From NCBI GenBank assembly GCA_040388665.1, contig JAZKBL010000015.1, positions 1 through 27,778 on the forward strand: a DNA stretch of 27,778 nucleotides. The letters run 5' to 3'. Origin of the DNA: DAHVFY01 sp040388665. GTDB taxonomy: Bacteria; Chlamydiota; Chlamydiia; Chlamydiales; Rhabdochlamydiaceae. The position numbers and the translations under genes were made by a program. The notes under the pieces were generated by a model. That model was not told where the DNA came from. It worked only from the letters and a program-made list of their open reading frames with translations, and ran no database searches. Positions within the stretch are counted from its first letter, which is position 1. The number at the start of each line of letters is the position of its first letter. Of the stretch, positions 1 through 7,650 are shown piece after piece.

Positions 1-443
1 AGACCCTTCGCTCCCATCTTCGATGCCCATCATAATATCTGCGGACTTGTCGATCTCACAATGAAAAAACTTGCAGCTAAGTATACATGCACAGCCTTCG
101 GAGAAGAGCTGAGCTCTCACGAACTATTCTTCAACCCCTGGCGCTACGCTTCCAAAAGACTCGATCCCGAAACAAACCTCATCTACTTCGGCAAGCGTTA
201 TTACGACCCTGAGCTCGCCAGATGGCTCACAACAGACCCCGCCGGCTTCATCGACAGCACCAACCTCTACCAGTACGTCTACAACAATCCTTTCCGCTAC
301 ACGGATCCTAATGGACAATTTGCCATTCCTCTTCTCATATGGGGTGCAGGACTCATTTTTCCATCTTTAACAACTATTATCACTACGGCCGTTTATACAG
401 CTGCCGCAGCAACAGTCACTTACGTCGGCTATAAGGCAGTAGA
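1..443 (+). repeat. RHS core direct repeat, copy 1
   Basis: This stretch matches 1719-2161 with only scattered substitutions. It covers the RHS core, the conserved DPNG/DLNG end and the hydrophobic segment. The two copies diverge completely after about 443 (GCAGTAGAATTTGC against GCTGTTGAAGTATTT), exactly where the variable toxin tips begin. The repeat may start left of the window. Confidence 0.9.
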
Positions 444-867
444 ATTTGCTAATAATTACGATGCTCGTTCATCTGCTTATGATGAGGTATGGCCACCAAC
501 TGCGTCTATGTGGGGAAGTATAAAAGATTTAGAAGCCTCGTCTAAGATGGATAGAAAAAAGAAAGGTGGAGTAGATGAGACTCTTCCTATAGATCCTTTT
601 AATGATCCTAATTTAGAAGATGTTAGTCATCCTGATGCTAAGGCTAGAGGACATCATAAATTCAAGGATCAGCGTACCGGCGAAATTATAGAGTATGATC
701 AAGGAAAGCCGGGATATCCTGGACATAAAGGGTATGATCATTATCATCGACCTAATCCTAATAAAACAGGAAACCATGATTGGTATTTAGACTCAGAAGG
801 TAATCCGGTTGCGGATCGGAGCGAGCCTTCGCATTTATATCCGCCTTCTTGGGTTTGGTGGGAATAA
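1..867 (+). CDS. RHS repeat-associated core protein with C-terminal toxin-like domain (5' end outside window)
   Basis: The frame is open through base 1, so the gene begins upstream. The ATG at 61 is a Thr-to-Met change within the RHS core, as the second copy shows. The RHS core signature is clear in residues 45-100 of the visible part (FGKRYYDPELARWLTTDPAG, then LYQYVYNNPFRYTDPNG). A hydrophobic stretch follows (ALPLLIWGAG-like, then TTAVYTAAAATVTYVG), and then a variable C-terminus. The tail is rich in His, Asp and aromatic residues (RGHHKFKDQRTGE, GHKGYDHYHRPNPN, DWYLDSEGNPV), which is the usual layout of an RHS toxin tip. I do not recognise the toxin family; a nuclease is plausible but unproven. 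A small gene starting 21 bases after the stop is the likely immunity partner. RHS proteins form a shell that encloses and delivers the C-terminal toxin. Confidence 0.85.
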   Translation, partial: RPFAPIFDAHHNICGLVDLTMKKLAAKYTCTAFGEELSSHELFFNPWRYASKRLDPETNLIYFGKRYYDPELARWLTTDPAGFIDSTNLYQYVYNNPFRYTDPNGQFAIPLLIWGAGLIFPSLTTIITTAVYTAAAATVTYVGYKAVEFANNYDARSSAYDEVWPPTASMWGSIKDLEASSKMDRKKKGGVDETLPIDPFNDPNLEDVSHPDAKARGHHKFKDQRTGEIIEYDQGKPGYPGHKGYDHYHRPNPNKTGNHDWYLDSEGNPVADRSEPSHLYPPSWVWWE

Positions 868-887
868 TTTTTACAGAGTTTGGTTTT

Positions 888-1286
888 ATGAATATTGCGA
901 AGTACGCAGCTTTTTTTCATGACGGTTCAATTATGGATATTCAACATATAAAAGATACACTTGCCATATCTATGGCAAGTGCAGAAGTGGATGAAGAGGA
1001 TTTTTCTAATGAACTTATTCTTTCTCAAGACAGCAGTATTCAAGGAAAGTTACATCTTGAAGGAATTTTAGCTATTAAAATAAATGAGAAGCCTTTTATA
1101 GGGATACTGAAAAAGATGTACGACAGAGGGAAAATTTTTGATTTTGAAATTGCAGAAAATTTTGTTGAATTGTCGATAGATTGGGCAAATTTTCCTCCTG
1201 GTCCGGAAGTAAACGAATTTTCAGTTATTCAGATTGAAGTTAAAAAAATTTGGTGGGAAAATATTCCTGATTTAATTGAGACCTGA
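888..1286 (+). CDS. Probable immunity protein for the upstream RHS toxin
   Basis: This is a 132-residue acidic, cytosolic-looking protein with no signal peptide or membrane segment. I chose the ATG at 888 (MNIAKYAAFFHDGSIMDI). An in-frame TTG at 849 would overlap the toxin gene and has no supporting signal. The position directly after an RHS toxin tip, the small size and the low pI are typical of immunity genes. The FHDGSI...DI beginning and the GKLHLEGI middle look like a conserved small-protein family, but I cannot name it. The gene is more AT-rich than the RHS core, as is usual for toxin/immunity tips exchanged by recombination. The functional call rests on context. Confidence 0.6.
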   Translation: MNIAKYAAFFHDGSIMDIQHIKDTLAISMASAEVDEEDFSNELILSQDSSIQGKLHLEGILAIKINEKPFIGILKKMYDRGKIFDFEIAENFVELSIDWANFPPGPEVNEFSVIQIEVKKIWWENIPDLIET

Positions 1287-1299
1287 ATTATAAAAAAAT

Positions 1300-2424
1300 A
1301 TGAAAGTTAAGAGTGCTAATGATTTAGTTTGCGAAGATTCTACGTGGGAGGAAATTGGTCATGAGGATGCCCTTTACAATCGCATCAAGAAAAATGAGGT
1401 AGCAGCAGAGATCAATCCCTTAAATGAATTAGAATCCCTCGGTAGTAATTCTTTCTCTTATGATGATCGTGGTAACATGACCACAAAAGAGGATTTCACG
1501 TTTTCCTACGATGCACTCAATCGCCTTCAACAAGTAACCTCCAGTGCATCAACAATCACGTTTCTTTACGATCCACTAGGGCGCCGGCTCATCAGAAATA
1601 GCTCTGCTGAAATTGAGCGTTACCTTTATGATGGCGAAGAAGAGATCGGCGCTGTCACCCCATGCGGCTGCCAAAAAAACTTGAAAGTCGGCATCGCAGC
1701 AATCGAGCTTGAAAATAGACCCTTCGCTCCCATCTTCGATGCCCATCATAATATCTGCGGACTTGTCGATCCCACAACGAAAAAACTTGCAGCTAAGTAT
1801 ACATGCACAGCCTTCGGAGAAGAGCTGAGCTCCCACGAACTATTCTTCAACCCCTGGCGCTACGCTTCTAAAAGATTCGACCTGGAAACAAACCTCATCT
1901 ACTTCGGCAAGCGCTACTACGACCCCGAGCTCGCCAGATGGCTCACAACAGACCCCGCCGGCTTCATCGACAGCACCAACTTCTACCAGTACGTCTACAA
2001 CAACCCTTTCCGCTACACAGATCTTAACGGAGAGTTTGCCATTCCTCTTCTCATATGGGGTGCAGGACTCATTTTTCCATCTTTAACAACTATTATCACT
2101 ACGGCCGTTTATACAGCTGCCGCAGCAACAGTCACTTATGTTGGCTACAAAGCTGTTGAAGTATTTAATCAAAGAATTGATAATTATTCTCCGGCTCAAG
2201 ATTATGCAGATTTTTTAAGAAAGTCTGAACTGTCTGATGAAGAGGACGTGAAGATTAATACAAATCCTTTTGAAGGGGCAGTTGATCAAGATACTATAGT
2301 TGTTGATGCGTTTGGTAATGCTATTAAAATACCTCAAGGGTATCAAGCAGAAGGAACGAGGGATGGGAAATGGATTCAATTGTGTTTCTACAGGTGTAAG
2401 AAAAGATGGGGGAGGCCATGCTAG
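1300..2424 (+). CDS. Second, truncated RHS core cassette with frameshifted C-terminal toxin
   Basis: This 374-residue product holds one to two YD repeats (FSYDDRGNMTTKEDFTFSYD, then TFLYDPLGRRLIRN) and the RHS core (RYYDPELARWLTTDPAGF). It lacks the long N-terminal shell of full RHS proteins, so it looks like an orphan cassette made by recombination behind the first copy. No good ribosome-binding site precedes the ATG at 1300. The core repeats 1-443, and then the tip differs (DAFGNAIKIPQGYQAEGTRD, GKWIQ). After GKWIQ this frame runs into unrelated residues and stops at 2424. The continuation expected for a type 24 polymorphic toxin is found one frame over (see 2381-2512). As it stands the toxin is probably broken, by either a true mutation or a sequencing error. 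Confidence 0.75.
   Translation: MKVKSANDLVCEDSTWEEIGHEDALYNRIKKNEVAAEINPLNELESLGSNSFSYDDRGNMTTKEDFTFSYDALNRLQQVTSSASTITFLYDPLGRRLIRNSSAEIERYLYDGEEEIGAVTPCGCQKNLKVGIAAIELENRPFAPIFDAHHNICGLVDPTTKKLAAKYTCTAFGEELSSHELFFNPWRYASKRFDLETNLIYFGKRYYDPELARWLTTDPAGFIDSTNFYQYVYNNPFRYTDLNGEFAIPLLIWGAGLIFPSLTTIITTAVYTAAAATVTYVGYKAVEVFNQRIDNYSPAQDYADFLRKSELSDEEDVKINTNPFEGAVDQDTIVVDAFGNAIKIPQGYQAEGTRDGKWIQLCFYRCKKRWGRPC
1719..2161 (+). repeat. RHS core direct repeat, copy 2
   Basis: This is the partner of 1-443 at a constant offset of 1718 bases. It has a few silent and missense differences, such as DPETN/DLETN and DPNG/DLNG. Such repeats allow tip swapping by homologous recombination. Confidence 0.9.
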
Positions 2425-2512
2425 AGAAAAAGATATTCGAGGGAGAGAGCCTCATGGGCATGTGCCGGGCGTTACAAATCCTGATGGAACACCTTGGTTG
2501 CCAATTAAATAA
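2381..2512 (+). pseudogene. Out-of-frame end of the second RHS toxin (resembles polymorphic toxin type 24)
   Basis: In the frame one base ahead of the 1300-2424 gene, the sequence reads VSTGVRKDGGGHAREKD and then EPHGHVPGVTNPDGTPWLPI before a TAA at 2510-2512. This ending, joined to GYQAEGTRDGKWIQ upstream, strongly resembles the C-terminal domain I know as polymorphic toxin type 24. The frame change must lie between about 2371 and 2390, close to T2380. Repairing it would give one product from 1300 to 2512, ending 13 bases before the next gene's start. Confidence 0.7.
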
Positions 2513-2525
2513 GAAGGTATTGTTT

Positions 2526-2771
2526 ATGAGTAATAATAAATTTGATTGGGGACAATCGGTAAAAATAAAAGGCGTGGCTCCCAAAAATTTTCATCCAGGA
2601 GAAATTGTATCGGTTTGTGGGATGACAAAAATTAAAACTACGTTTCTTGCAGATAAGTATAAATCTAATATAGGTGAATGGATTTATACTGTGGAATATG
2701 TTGGAGGTAAAGATATTGAAATTCCTGAAAAATATTTGGAGAAATATGAAGAGAATGAATATGGAGAATAA
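2526..2771 (+). CDS. Small probable immunity protein for the second RHS toxin
   Basis: This is an 81-residue protein (MSNNKFDWGQSVKIKGVAP...). I chose the ATG at 2526 because AAGAAGG stands about ten bases before it; longer in-frame extensions run through the toxin tail. The pattern FDWGQSVKI, PGEIVSV and WIYTVEYVGG is that of a small all-beta, SH3-like fold. It recalls the Imm31-type immunity proteins that often follow type 24 toxins, but the family name is from memory. Its place immediately after the frameshifted toxin fits an immunity role. The last bases overlap the start of a decayed second copy at 2761. Confidence 0.6.
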   Translation: MSNNKFDWGQSVKIKGVAPKNFHPGEIVSVCGMTKIKTTFLADKYKSNIGEWIYTVEYVGGKDIEIPEKYLEKYEENEYGE

Positions 2772-2866
2772 ATTCACGTGGGGTGATTCTGTCATGTATC
2801 GACAAAGAAGGGCACCTCACAACCTACAATTACGACGGCGCTGGAAGAAAGGGAAGAAAGCTTTAA
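2761..2866 (+). pseudogene. Remnant of a third RHS/immunity cassette
   Basis: The ATG at 2761 overlaps the stop of the preceding gene and reads MENKFTWGDSV, a near copy of the neighbouring immunity start MSNNKFDWGQSV. After about 13 codons the similarity ends. From 2798 another frame reads IDKEGHLTTYNYDGAGRKGR and then stops at 2866, which is a YD repeat of an RHS protein. An immunity 5' end fused to an internal RHS repeat is a recombination scar, so neither piece is likely to be functional. Confidence 0.6.
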
Positions 2867-2944
2867 TCTGTGATTTTTTTTGTGCTTTCGTGCGTTGTAA
2901 ATTTCTCATGAACGTGGTAGCTTTTCTGTAACAACGGAAATGAT

Positions 2945-3709
2945 ATGTACGGATTTTGTCCTTTAGCATCGGGATCGAAAGGCAATTGCATTTATGTGGG
3001 AACTAAAGAGGCGAAAATTCTGATCGATGCAGGTTTAAGTGGTCGTGCAATCAAAGAGAGACTAGCGTTAATCAATGTTGATTTGAGTGAGATCGATGCA
3101 ATTTTAGTAACGCATGAACATATTGATCATATCCGCGGCTTGCAGGTGCTTGGCTGTAGGATGGGAATTCCTGTATTTGCAAATGGGGACACAGCAAAGG
3201 CTATATATGATTTTTTGCATGAGTGCCCAAAATTTAAGATTTTTTCAACAGGTGAAACGTTCGAGTTTGGTGGAATGGAAATTCATCCATTCAGCATTCA
3301 GCATGATGCGATCGATCCTGTAGCATTTACGATCAAAACTTCTGACCTTAAGCTTGGTTTTTGCGCAGACCTTGGGTTTGCAACAACGCTTGTTTCAAGT
3401 CAGCTTCAGGGTTGTGATTATCTTTATCTCGAATCGAACCATGAAGTTTCCATGGTGCATTCCTGCAACCGTCCGATGGTGTATAAACAGCGTGTCTTAA
3501 GTCGTCAGGGGCATCTATCTAATGAACAATGCGCTTCTCTTTTGCAAGAGCTTCATCACGCAAATCTTAAACACGTCCATCTAGCGCATCTTTCAAGCGA
3601 GTGTAATGCTCATGAGATTGCTCTTAAATCGGCAACTACAGCTTTAAACACCGCCATCCCCGTCAGCATCGCTTTGCAAGATATTCCCAGCACTCCCATT
3701 TTCTTTTAG
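2945..3709 (+). CDS. yycJ: YycJ/WalJ-type metallo-beta-lactamase-fold hydrolase
   Basis: This 254-residue protein is of the family's usual length. It begins ASGSKGNCIYVG and carries the metal-binding HxHxDH motif as HEHIDH (residues 57-62). Further metal ligands are likely in CADLGFAT (Asp) and LAHLSSECN (His). The family are cytosolic zinc-dependent hydrolases, probably 5' nucleases acting on DNA or RNA; the substrate in chlamydiae is unsettled. It lies just after the RHS debris. Its stop codon overlaps, on the opposite strand, the stop of the receiver/MBL gene. In Chlamydia the homologue sits beside ftsK, which fits this neighbourhood. Confidence 0.85.
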   Translation: MYGFCPLASGSKGNCIYVGTKEAKILIDAGLSGRAIKERLALINVDLSEIDAILVTHEHIDHIRGLQVLGCRMGIPVFANGDTAKAIYDFLHECPKFKIFSTGETFEFGGMEIHPFSIQHDAIDPVAFTIKTSDLKLGFCADLGFATTLVSSQLQGCDYLYLESNHEVSMVHSCNRPMVYKQRVLSRQGHLSNEQCASLLQELHHANLKHVHLAHLSSECNAHEIALKSATTALNTAIPVSIALQDIPSTPIFF

Positions 3710-5028
3710 AGAGAGAGGGTCATGCTGTCGAAGGCCATGCGCACTTCGCAAGGGATATTGCATTCACGCATGATGTCGTGATGCAGGTGGATTTTGTTGT
3801 AGAGATCTGTATCTGTGTGATTCGGGTCGTGGTGTGTAACGATCCAGTCTTTTATACCTGCATATTTTATCAGGATTGCTGCATTAGAAATGGAAGAATG
3901 CCCCCACCCTACTTTTTCCTGGTACTCAAGGGGAGTGTACTGCGCCTCGTGGATGAGAAGTGCACAGTCTTGAAAAAATGTAATGAGGGATTTATGAGGT
4001 TCAAGACGAGGGTCTTCTTGGGTGATGGCGTTTGGAGATCCATGGTATCCCATAAGAACTTCATTGTCGGTTGCGTATCCTATTTTTTTGTCACCGGCCT
4101 GAATTTTAAAGCAGAGTGTAGATCCTGGATGATGTGCATAGTGCGCTGATATGCTGATGTTGCCGACTGTGATTGTTTCAGAATCGCGCAGATCGCGAAA
4201 GATAATTTTTGCTTGGATATCCCCAAGGCGCACAGGAAAAAAAGCGTAGCCGAGCATGTCAGTAAAGAGCTCATGCGTCGTTTTTTCATAACCGACGGGC
4301 GCGTAGATGTAGATGGTTTTGTCTGGGTGATAGATGGGATTAAAGAAAGGGAAGCCTGTAAGATGATCCCAGTGGGTATGGCCGATGATGAGGTGGATGG
4401 TTTTGATGTCGGAATGCATAAGAGAATTGCCTAAGGGATGAATGCCTGTTCCTGCATCGATGATCACGAGGTCATTGCCATAACGAATTTCTAAGCAGGC
4501 AGTATTTCCTCCATAGCGGACATATTCTGGTCCAGAAACGGGGTTAGAGCCACGTGTGCCCCAGAATTTGATGTATTCATCAGGATGGTATCTTTTTGGA
4601 AGGTAGCAATGTTCTCCTTCAATGACGCTTGATTCTCCGCTAACAAATGATTCTGGATGAAGCGTTCCTGCAAAAAACTTTTCTACAGTAGAGAAGAAAA
4701 AGGGGAGAGGAAAAGGTTTTGTCAGAAAATAATTGGCGCCAGCTTTTAATGCTGCGTGGTAGTTTTGCGACATGGCTTCAGATGAAGAGAGGATAACTCC
4801 TATCTGATTAAACTTAGGATTTGAGCGGATTTTTTTTAAGATTTCAATGCCATGCATCCCGGGTAAGAAAAGATCGATAAGAATAAGATCGGGCGGCTCT
4901 TTTGTTAGCTTTTCAAGGCATTCTTTAGCATTTTCTGCAGTTGTGATATGATATTTTTTTGCTTCAGGGAGTTTTTGAAGGGCAAGGAGGAGTTCGCAAG
5001 AGCTGTCGGCTAAAAGAATCTTTTTCAT
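3706..5028 (-). CDS. Response-regulator receiver domain fused to an MBL-fold phosphodiesterase-like domain
   Basis: This is a 440-residue protein. The ATG at 5028 has AAGGAG nearby on the coding strand, and its ATGA overlaps the stop of the gene before it. Residues 1-120 are a CheY-like receiver: Asp8, the phospho-acceptor Asp52 in LILIDLFLPG, Ser81-82 and Lys104 in FLTKPF. From about 165 an MBL-fold domain follows, with FWGTRGSNP, GGNTACLEI, the metal motif HTHWDH (217-222), HHPGST, ATDNE and VTHHDPNH. This resembles RNase Z / cyclic-nucleotide phosphodiesterase-like enzymes rather than beta-lactamases. There is no DNA-binding domain, so phosphorylation may switch an enzyme rather than transcription. 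It is the last gene of the uppP-ftsK group, and no histidine kinase is in the window. Confidence 0.85.
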   Translation of the reverse strand: MKKILLADSSCELLLALQKLPEAKKYHITTAENAKECLEKLTKEPPDLILIDLFLPGMHGIEILKKIRSNPKFNQIGVILSSSEAMSQNYHAALKAGANYFLTKPFPLPFFFSTVEKFFAGTLHPESFVSGESSVIEGEHCYLPKRYHPDEYIKFWGTRGSNPVSGPEYVRYGGNTACLEIRYGNDLVIIDAGTGIHPLGNSLMHSDIKTIHLIIGHTHWDHLTGFPFFNPIYHPDKTIYIYAPVGYEKTTHELFTDMLGYAFFPVRLGDIQAKIIFRDLRDSETITVGNISISAHYAHHPGSTLCFKIQAGDKKIGYATDNEVLMGYHGSPNAITQEDPRLEPHKSLITFFQDCALLIHEAQYTPLEYQEKVGWGHSSISNAAILIKYAGIKDWIVTHHDPNHTDTDLYNKIHLHHDIMRECNIPCEVRMAFDSMTLSL

Positions 5029-5300
5029 GATGAACTCCTTTTTTTTGCAATAACGATGCAACAAGCCCCTACAAAGGCAAAAATACCGGCAATGCTATAA
5101 GCATTGACTCTGCCATCGCTGCTTAAGATCGTAAATCCTGAGGAGATCTCCATTTCTTGAGGGGTGTCGATAGGTGATGCAAGAGGAAGGAATAAGGCAT
5201 AAGAGCCAGAAAAACAACTGAAAATGAGTAAGATGATGCCCATAAGACGCAGTCTTGGTAGCAGCTGTTTATCGATATCCTTATCAGGATTTTTATTCAT
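5025..5300 (-). CDS. Small two-helix membrane protein of unknown function
   Basis: This is a 91-residue protein (MNKNPDKDIDKQLLPRLR...) with two predicted membrane segments, LMGIILLIFSCFSGSYALFL and YSIAGIFAFVGACCIVIA. Between them is a short, probably extracytoplasmic, loop that includes SSDGRVN. The C-terminus is basic (KKRSSS). The chosen ATG at 5300 overlaps the ftsK stop by eight bases. An in-frame ATG at 5324 (MKDKNKIQ...) is possible. Its TGA overlaps the next gene's ATG. This tight packing suggests translational coupling and a role linked to FtsK or to the receiver/MBL protein, but no function can be read from the sequence. Confidence 0.65.
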   Translation of the reverse strand: MNKNPDKDIDKQLLPRLRLMGIILLIFSCFSGSYALFLPLASPIDTPQEMEISSGFTILSSDGRVNAYSIAGIFAFVGACCIVIAKKRSSS

Positions 5301-7650
5301 CTGTATTTTGTTCTTGTCCTTCATAAGAGTACGCTTTTTTATCGGATAAAGATTGGATAACACGTCGTGGCTTACTGCCTTCTTGTGCACTGATGATGCC
5401 GCTTGCTTCCAATTCGTCCATGAGTGATGCGGCACGTGCATAACCAATTTTTAGTTTGCGTTGTAAGAATGTTGTAGAGGCTGTATTTGTATCTATCACA
5501 ATTGATTTTGCTTGTTCGTAGAGAGCATCTCTTCCTCCTTCATCGCCATCTTTGGAAAGACCGTAGTCTTCTTTACGCATGGCGTCAAAGGAAGGGATTA
5601 AGTATTGGGTCGGCGCTTGGTCGCAAATGAATTGGATGACTTTGTTGATGTCTTCATCACGGATATAGGCGCCTTGTGCTCGAATCAAATGAGAGCTGCC
5701 TGGTGGAAGAAAGAGCATGTCACCGTTACCAAGAAGGCTTTCAGCGCCGACTTCGTCAAGAATGATTTGCGAGTTGATGCGGCTTGCAACTTTAAAAGAG
5801 ATACGTGTGGGAAAGTTAGCTTTAATAAGGCCTGTAATCACTTCACGAGAGGGTCGTTGTGTTGCAAGGATCAAGTGGATGCCAACTGCGCGTGCCATTT
5901 GAGCAATACGGGCAATAGGTGTTTCTAAGTCTGAGCTTGAGACCATCATGAGATCGGCAAATTCGTCGATGATAGCAACGATCATCGACATTTTGTCTGG
6001 TACGGCGATGCTCAAAAGGGCTTCAAACTCTTTGTTCGCATTTCTGTTGTTAAAAGCTGTGATATTGCGCAGACCTAGCTGTTTTAAAATGTCGTAGCGA
6101 AATTGCATCTCTTTAACAAGCCAGTTGAGGGCGGCGTAGGCGCCATGAGCTTCAGTAATCACGGGCGCAATCATATGAGGAAGTGCTGTATAGGGTGTTA
6201 GTTCCACCTTTTTCGGATCGATCATCATCAACTTCACTTCATCAGGACGCGCGTTCATTAAGATGGACATAATGACTGTGTTAATACAGACAGATTTTCC
6301 AGATCCTGTGGCACCCGCGATAATGCAGTGGGGCATTTTCGTAAGATCGCTTACAACACCCTCTCCGCTGACTGTTTTGCCAAGAAGGGTAGGGATGTGG
6401 AGTTTGCGTCCGCCTTGTTGATAGTTGGTAAGCATTTCTTTAAAACTAACTTCTTGGGGATAAGGGGAGGGAACTTCAACGCCAACTGCTGCTTTTCCAG
6501 GAATAGGAGCGATGATGCGGATCGATTTTGCTTGTAAGTTGAGCGCGATGTCGTTTTCAAGAGCTTTGATTTTTTGTACTTTGACACCGACTGCAGGGTG
6601 TACTTCAAATGAGGTGATTGTAGGACCGCTGTGGATTTCGCCAACTTTAGCTTCAATACCAAAGCTTAAGAGCGTTTCTTCAAGGATTTCAGCTTGACGG
6701 CGCAGCTCTTTTTTCAAAGAAGGGGTGTCTACTTTTTTTGCACTCGTCAGCAATGATGGGGGAGGAAGAACGTAGCTTGAGAAGTCGCCCGTTTGTGTTT
6801 TTGCGGCATTGATGGCAGCATCTCGTTTTGAAAACCCAAAGAGTTTAGACTTTTTTTCTTTTGCAGCAGGTGTTGGATCTTCCTCTTCTTTTTTTGCAAA
6901 GGAAGGGGATTCTGGTTCTTTAACGGGTGTATAGATCGGTCTGTTAAGTCGTTTTGTTAACGTGTTTTCGATCTCATTGGCTGTTTGCATTTTTGGTTCA
7001 TCATCTATTTCTTGAACTTCTTTTTTTTTGAAGAGTTGCTTAACGAGGTGAGGCAGACGCTTGATGTAGGGAAGAACTTGAATCTCCATTAGGAGAATAA
7101 AAGAAACAAAAGCTGTGATTGAGAAAGTAAGCCCGATACCGACATCGCTTAGCATCCGTTGAATGTTGAATGAAGGAAGATCTCGATAGAGGTAGTAAAG
7201 AGGGATGCCGCCTAAATTTGTGCGCACATATTTGTGAGGGTAGGGATAGCTCAGAAGCGTCGTTGCGGAGTAGATTCTGTTTTGTAAAAATTCAGGAAGA
7301 GGAGGTCCATGTTCTGCTAAAAGATTAAGGAGCATGGATAATGAAATGAGAAAGATAGTGAAGAAGGTGATCTTGAATATACGGTTTGGGATCTGCCGAT
7401 AGCATAATAGTTGCCAGCCCATCCAGCTTGTGAAGCCAATGACTGCATAAGCCATAATGCCAAAGAGGAATGTCAAGGCAGATCCAATGCCGTAACCGAC
7501 AAGTCCTAGCCAGTTAGAGTTACTTGTTTCTATTTTAAAGCTCAAAAGACTTAAAAAAGCGATGATAGATAAGCCTAAGAAGATAAGGCCTTGCGCTTCT
7601 TTCGGTAGAGAGAATTTTTTTTCAGATTGTGATGATTGTGTTTTAGCCAT
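5293..7650 (-). CDS. ftsK: DNA translocase FtsK/SpoIIIE
   Basis: This is a 785-residue, full-length protein. Residues 20-210 contain several membrane helices that anchor it at the division site. A charged linker follows (about 215-300). The RecA-like motor has the alpha-domain start (SFEVHPAVGVKVQKI), a Walker A GATGSGKSV (Lys452) and a Walker B AIIDEFADL near 560. It ends with a winged-helix gamma domain (TTFLQRKLKIGYARAASLMD) that reads oriented polar sequences on DNA. It pumps chromosome ends out of the closing septum and works with XerCD. It overlaps uppP upstream by eight bases and the small membrane gene downstream by eight bases. Confidence 0.95.
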   Translation of the reverse strand: MAKTQSSQSEKKFSLPKEAQGLIFLGLSIIAFLSLLSFKIETSNSNWLGLVGYGIGSALTFLFGIMAYAVIGFTSWMGWQLLCYRQIPNRIFKITFFTIFLISLSMLLNLLAEHGPPLPEFLQNRIYSATTLLSYPYPHKYVRTNLGGIPLYYLYRDLPSFNIQRMLSDVGIGLTFSITAFVSFILLMEIQVLPYIKRLPHLVKQLFKKKEVQEIDDEPKMQTANEIENTLTKRLNRPIYTPVKEPESPSFAKKEEEDPTPAAKEKKSKLFGFSKRDAAINAAKTQTGDFSSYVLPPPSLLTSAKKVDTPSLKKELRRQAEILEETLLSFGIEAKVGEIHSGPTITSFEVHPAVGVKVQKIKALENDIALNLQAKSIRIIAPIPGKAAVGVEVPSPYPQEVSFKEMLTNYQQGGRKLHIPTLLGKTVSGEGVVSDLTKMPHCIIAGATGSGKSVCINTVIMSILMNARPDEVKLMMIDPKKVELTPYTALPHMIAPVITEAHGAYAALNWLVKEMQFRYDILKQLGLRNITAFNNRNANKEFEALLSIAVPDKMSMIVAIIDEFADLMMVSSSDLETPIARIAQMARAVGIHLILATQRPSREVITGLIKANFPTRISFKVASRINSQIILDEVGAESLLGNGDMLFLPPGSSHLIRAQGAYIRDEDINKVIQFICDQAPTQYLIPSFDAMRKEDYGLSKDGDEGGRDALYEQAKSIVIDTNTASTTFLQRKLKIGYARAASLMDELEASGIISAQEGSKPRRVIQSLSDKKAYSYEGQEQNTDE

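Noticed and set aside
61..63. ATG as the start of the first RHS gene
   Set aside because: The frame stays open to base 1 and the upstream codons match the second RHS copy, where this codon is ACG.
3778..4434. Open frames on the plus strand opposite the receiver/MBL gene
   Set aside because: They are antisense shadows of a well-supported gene and have no family features.
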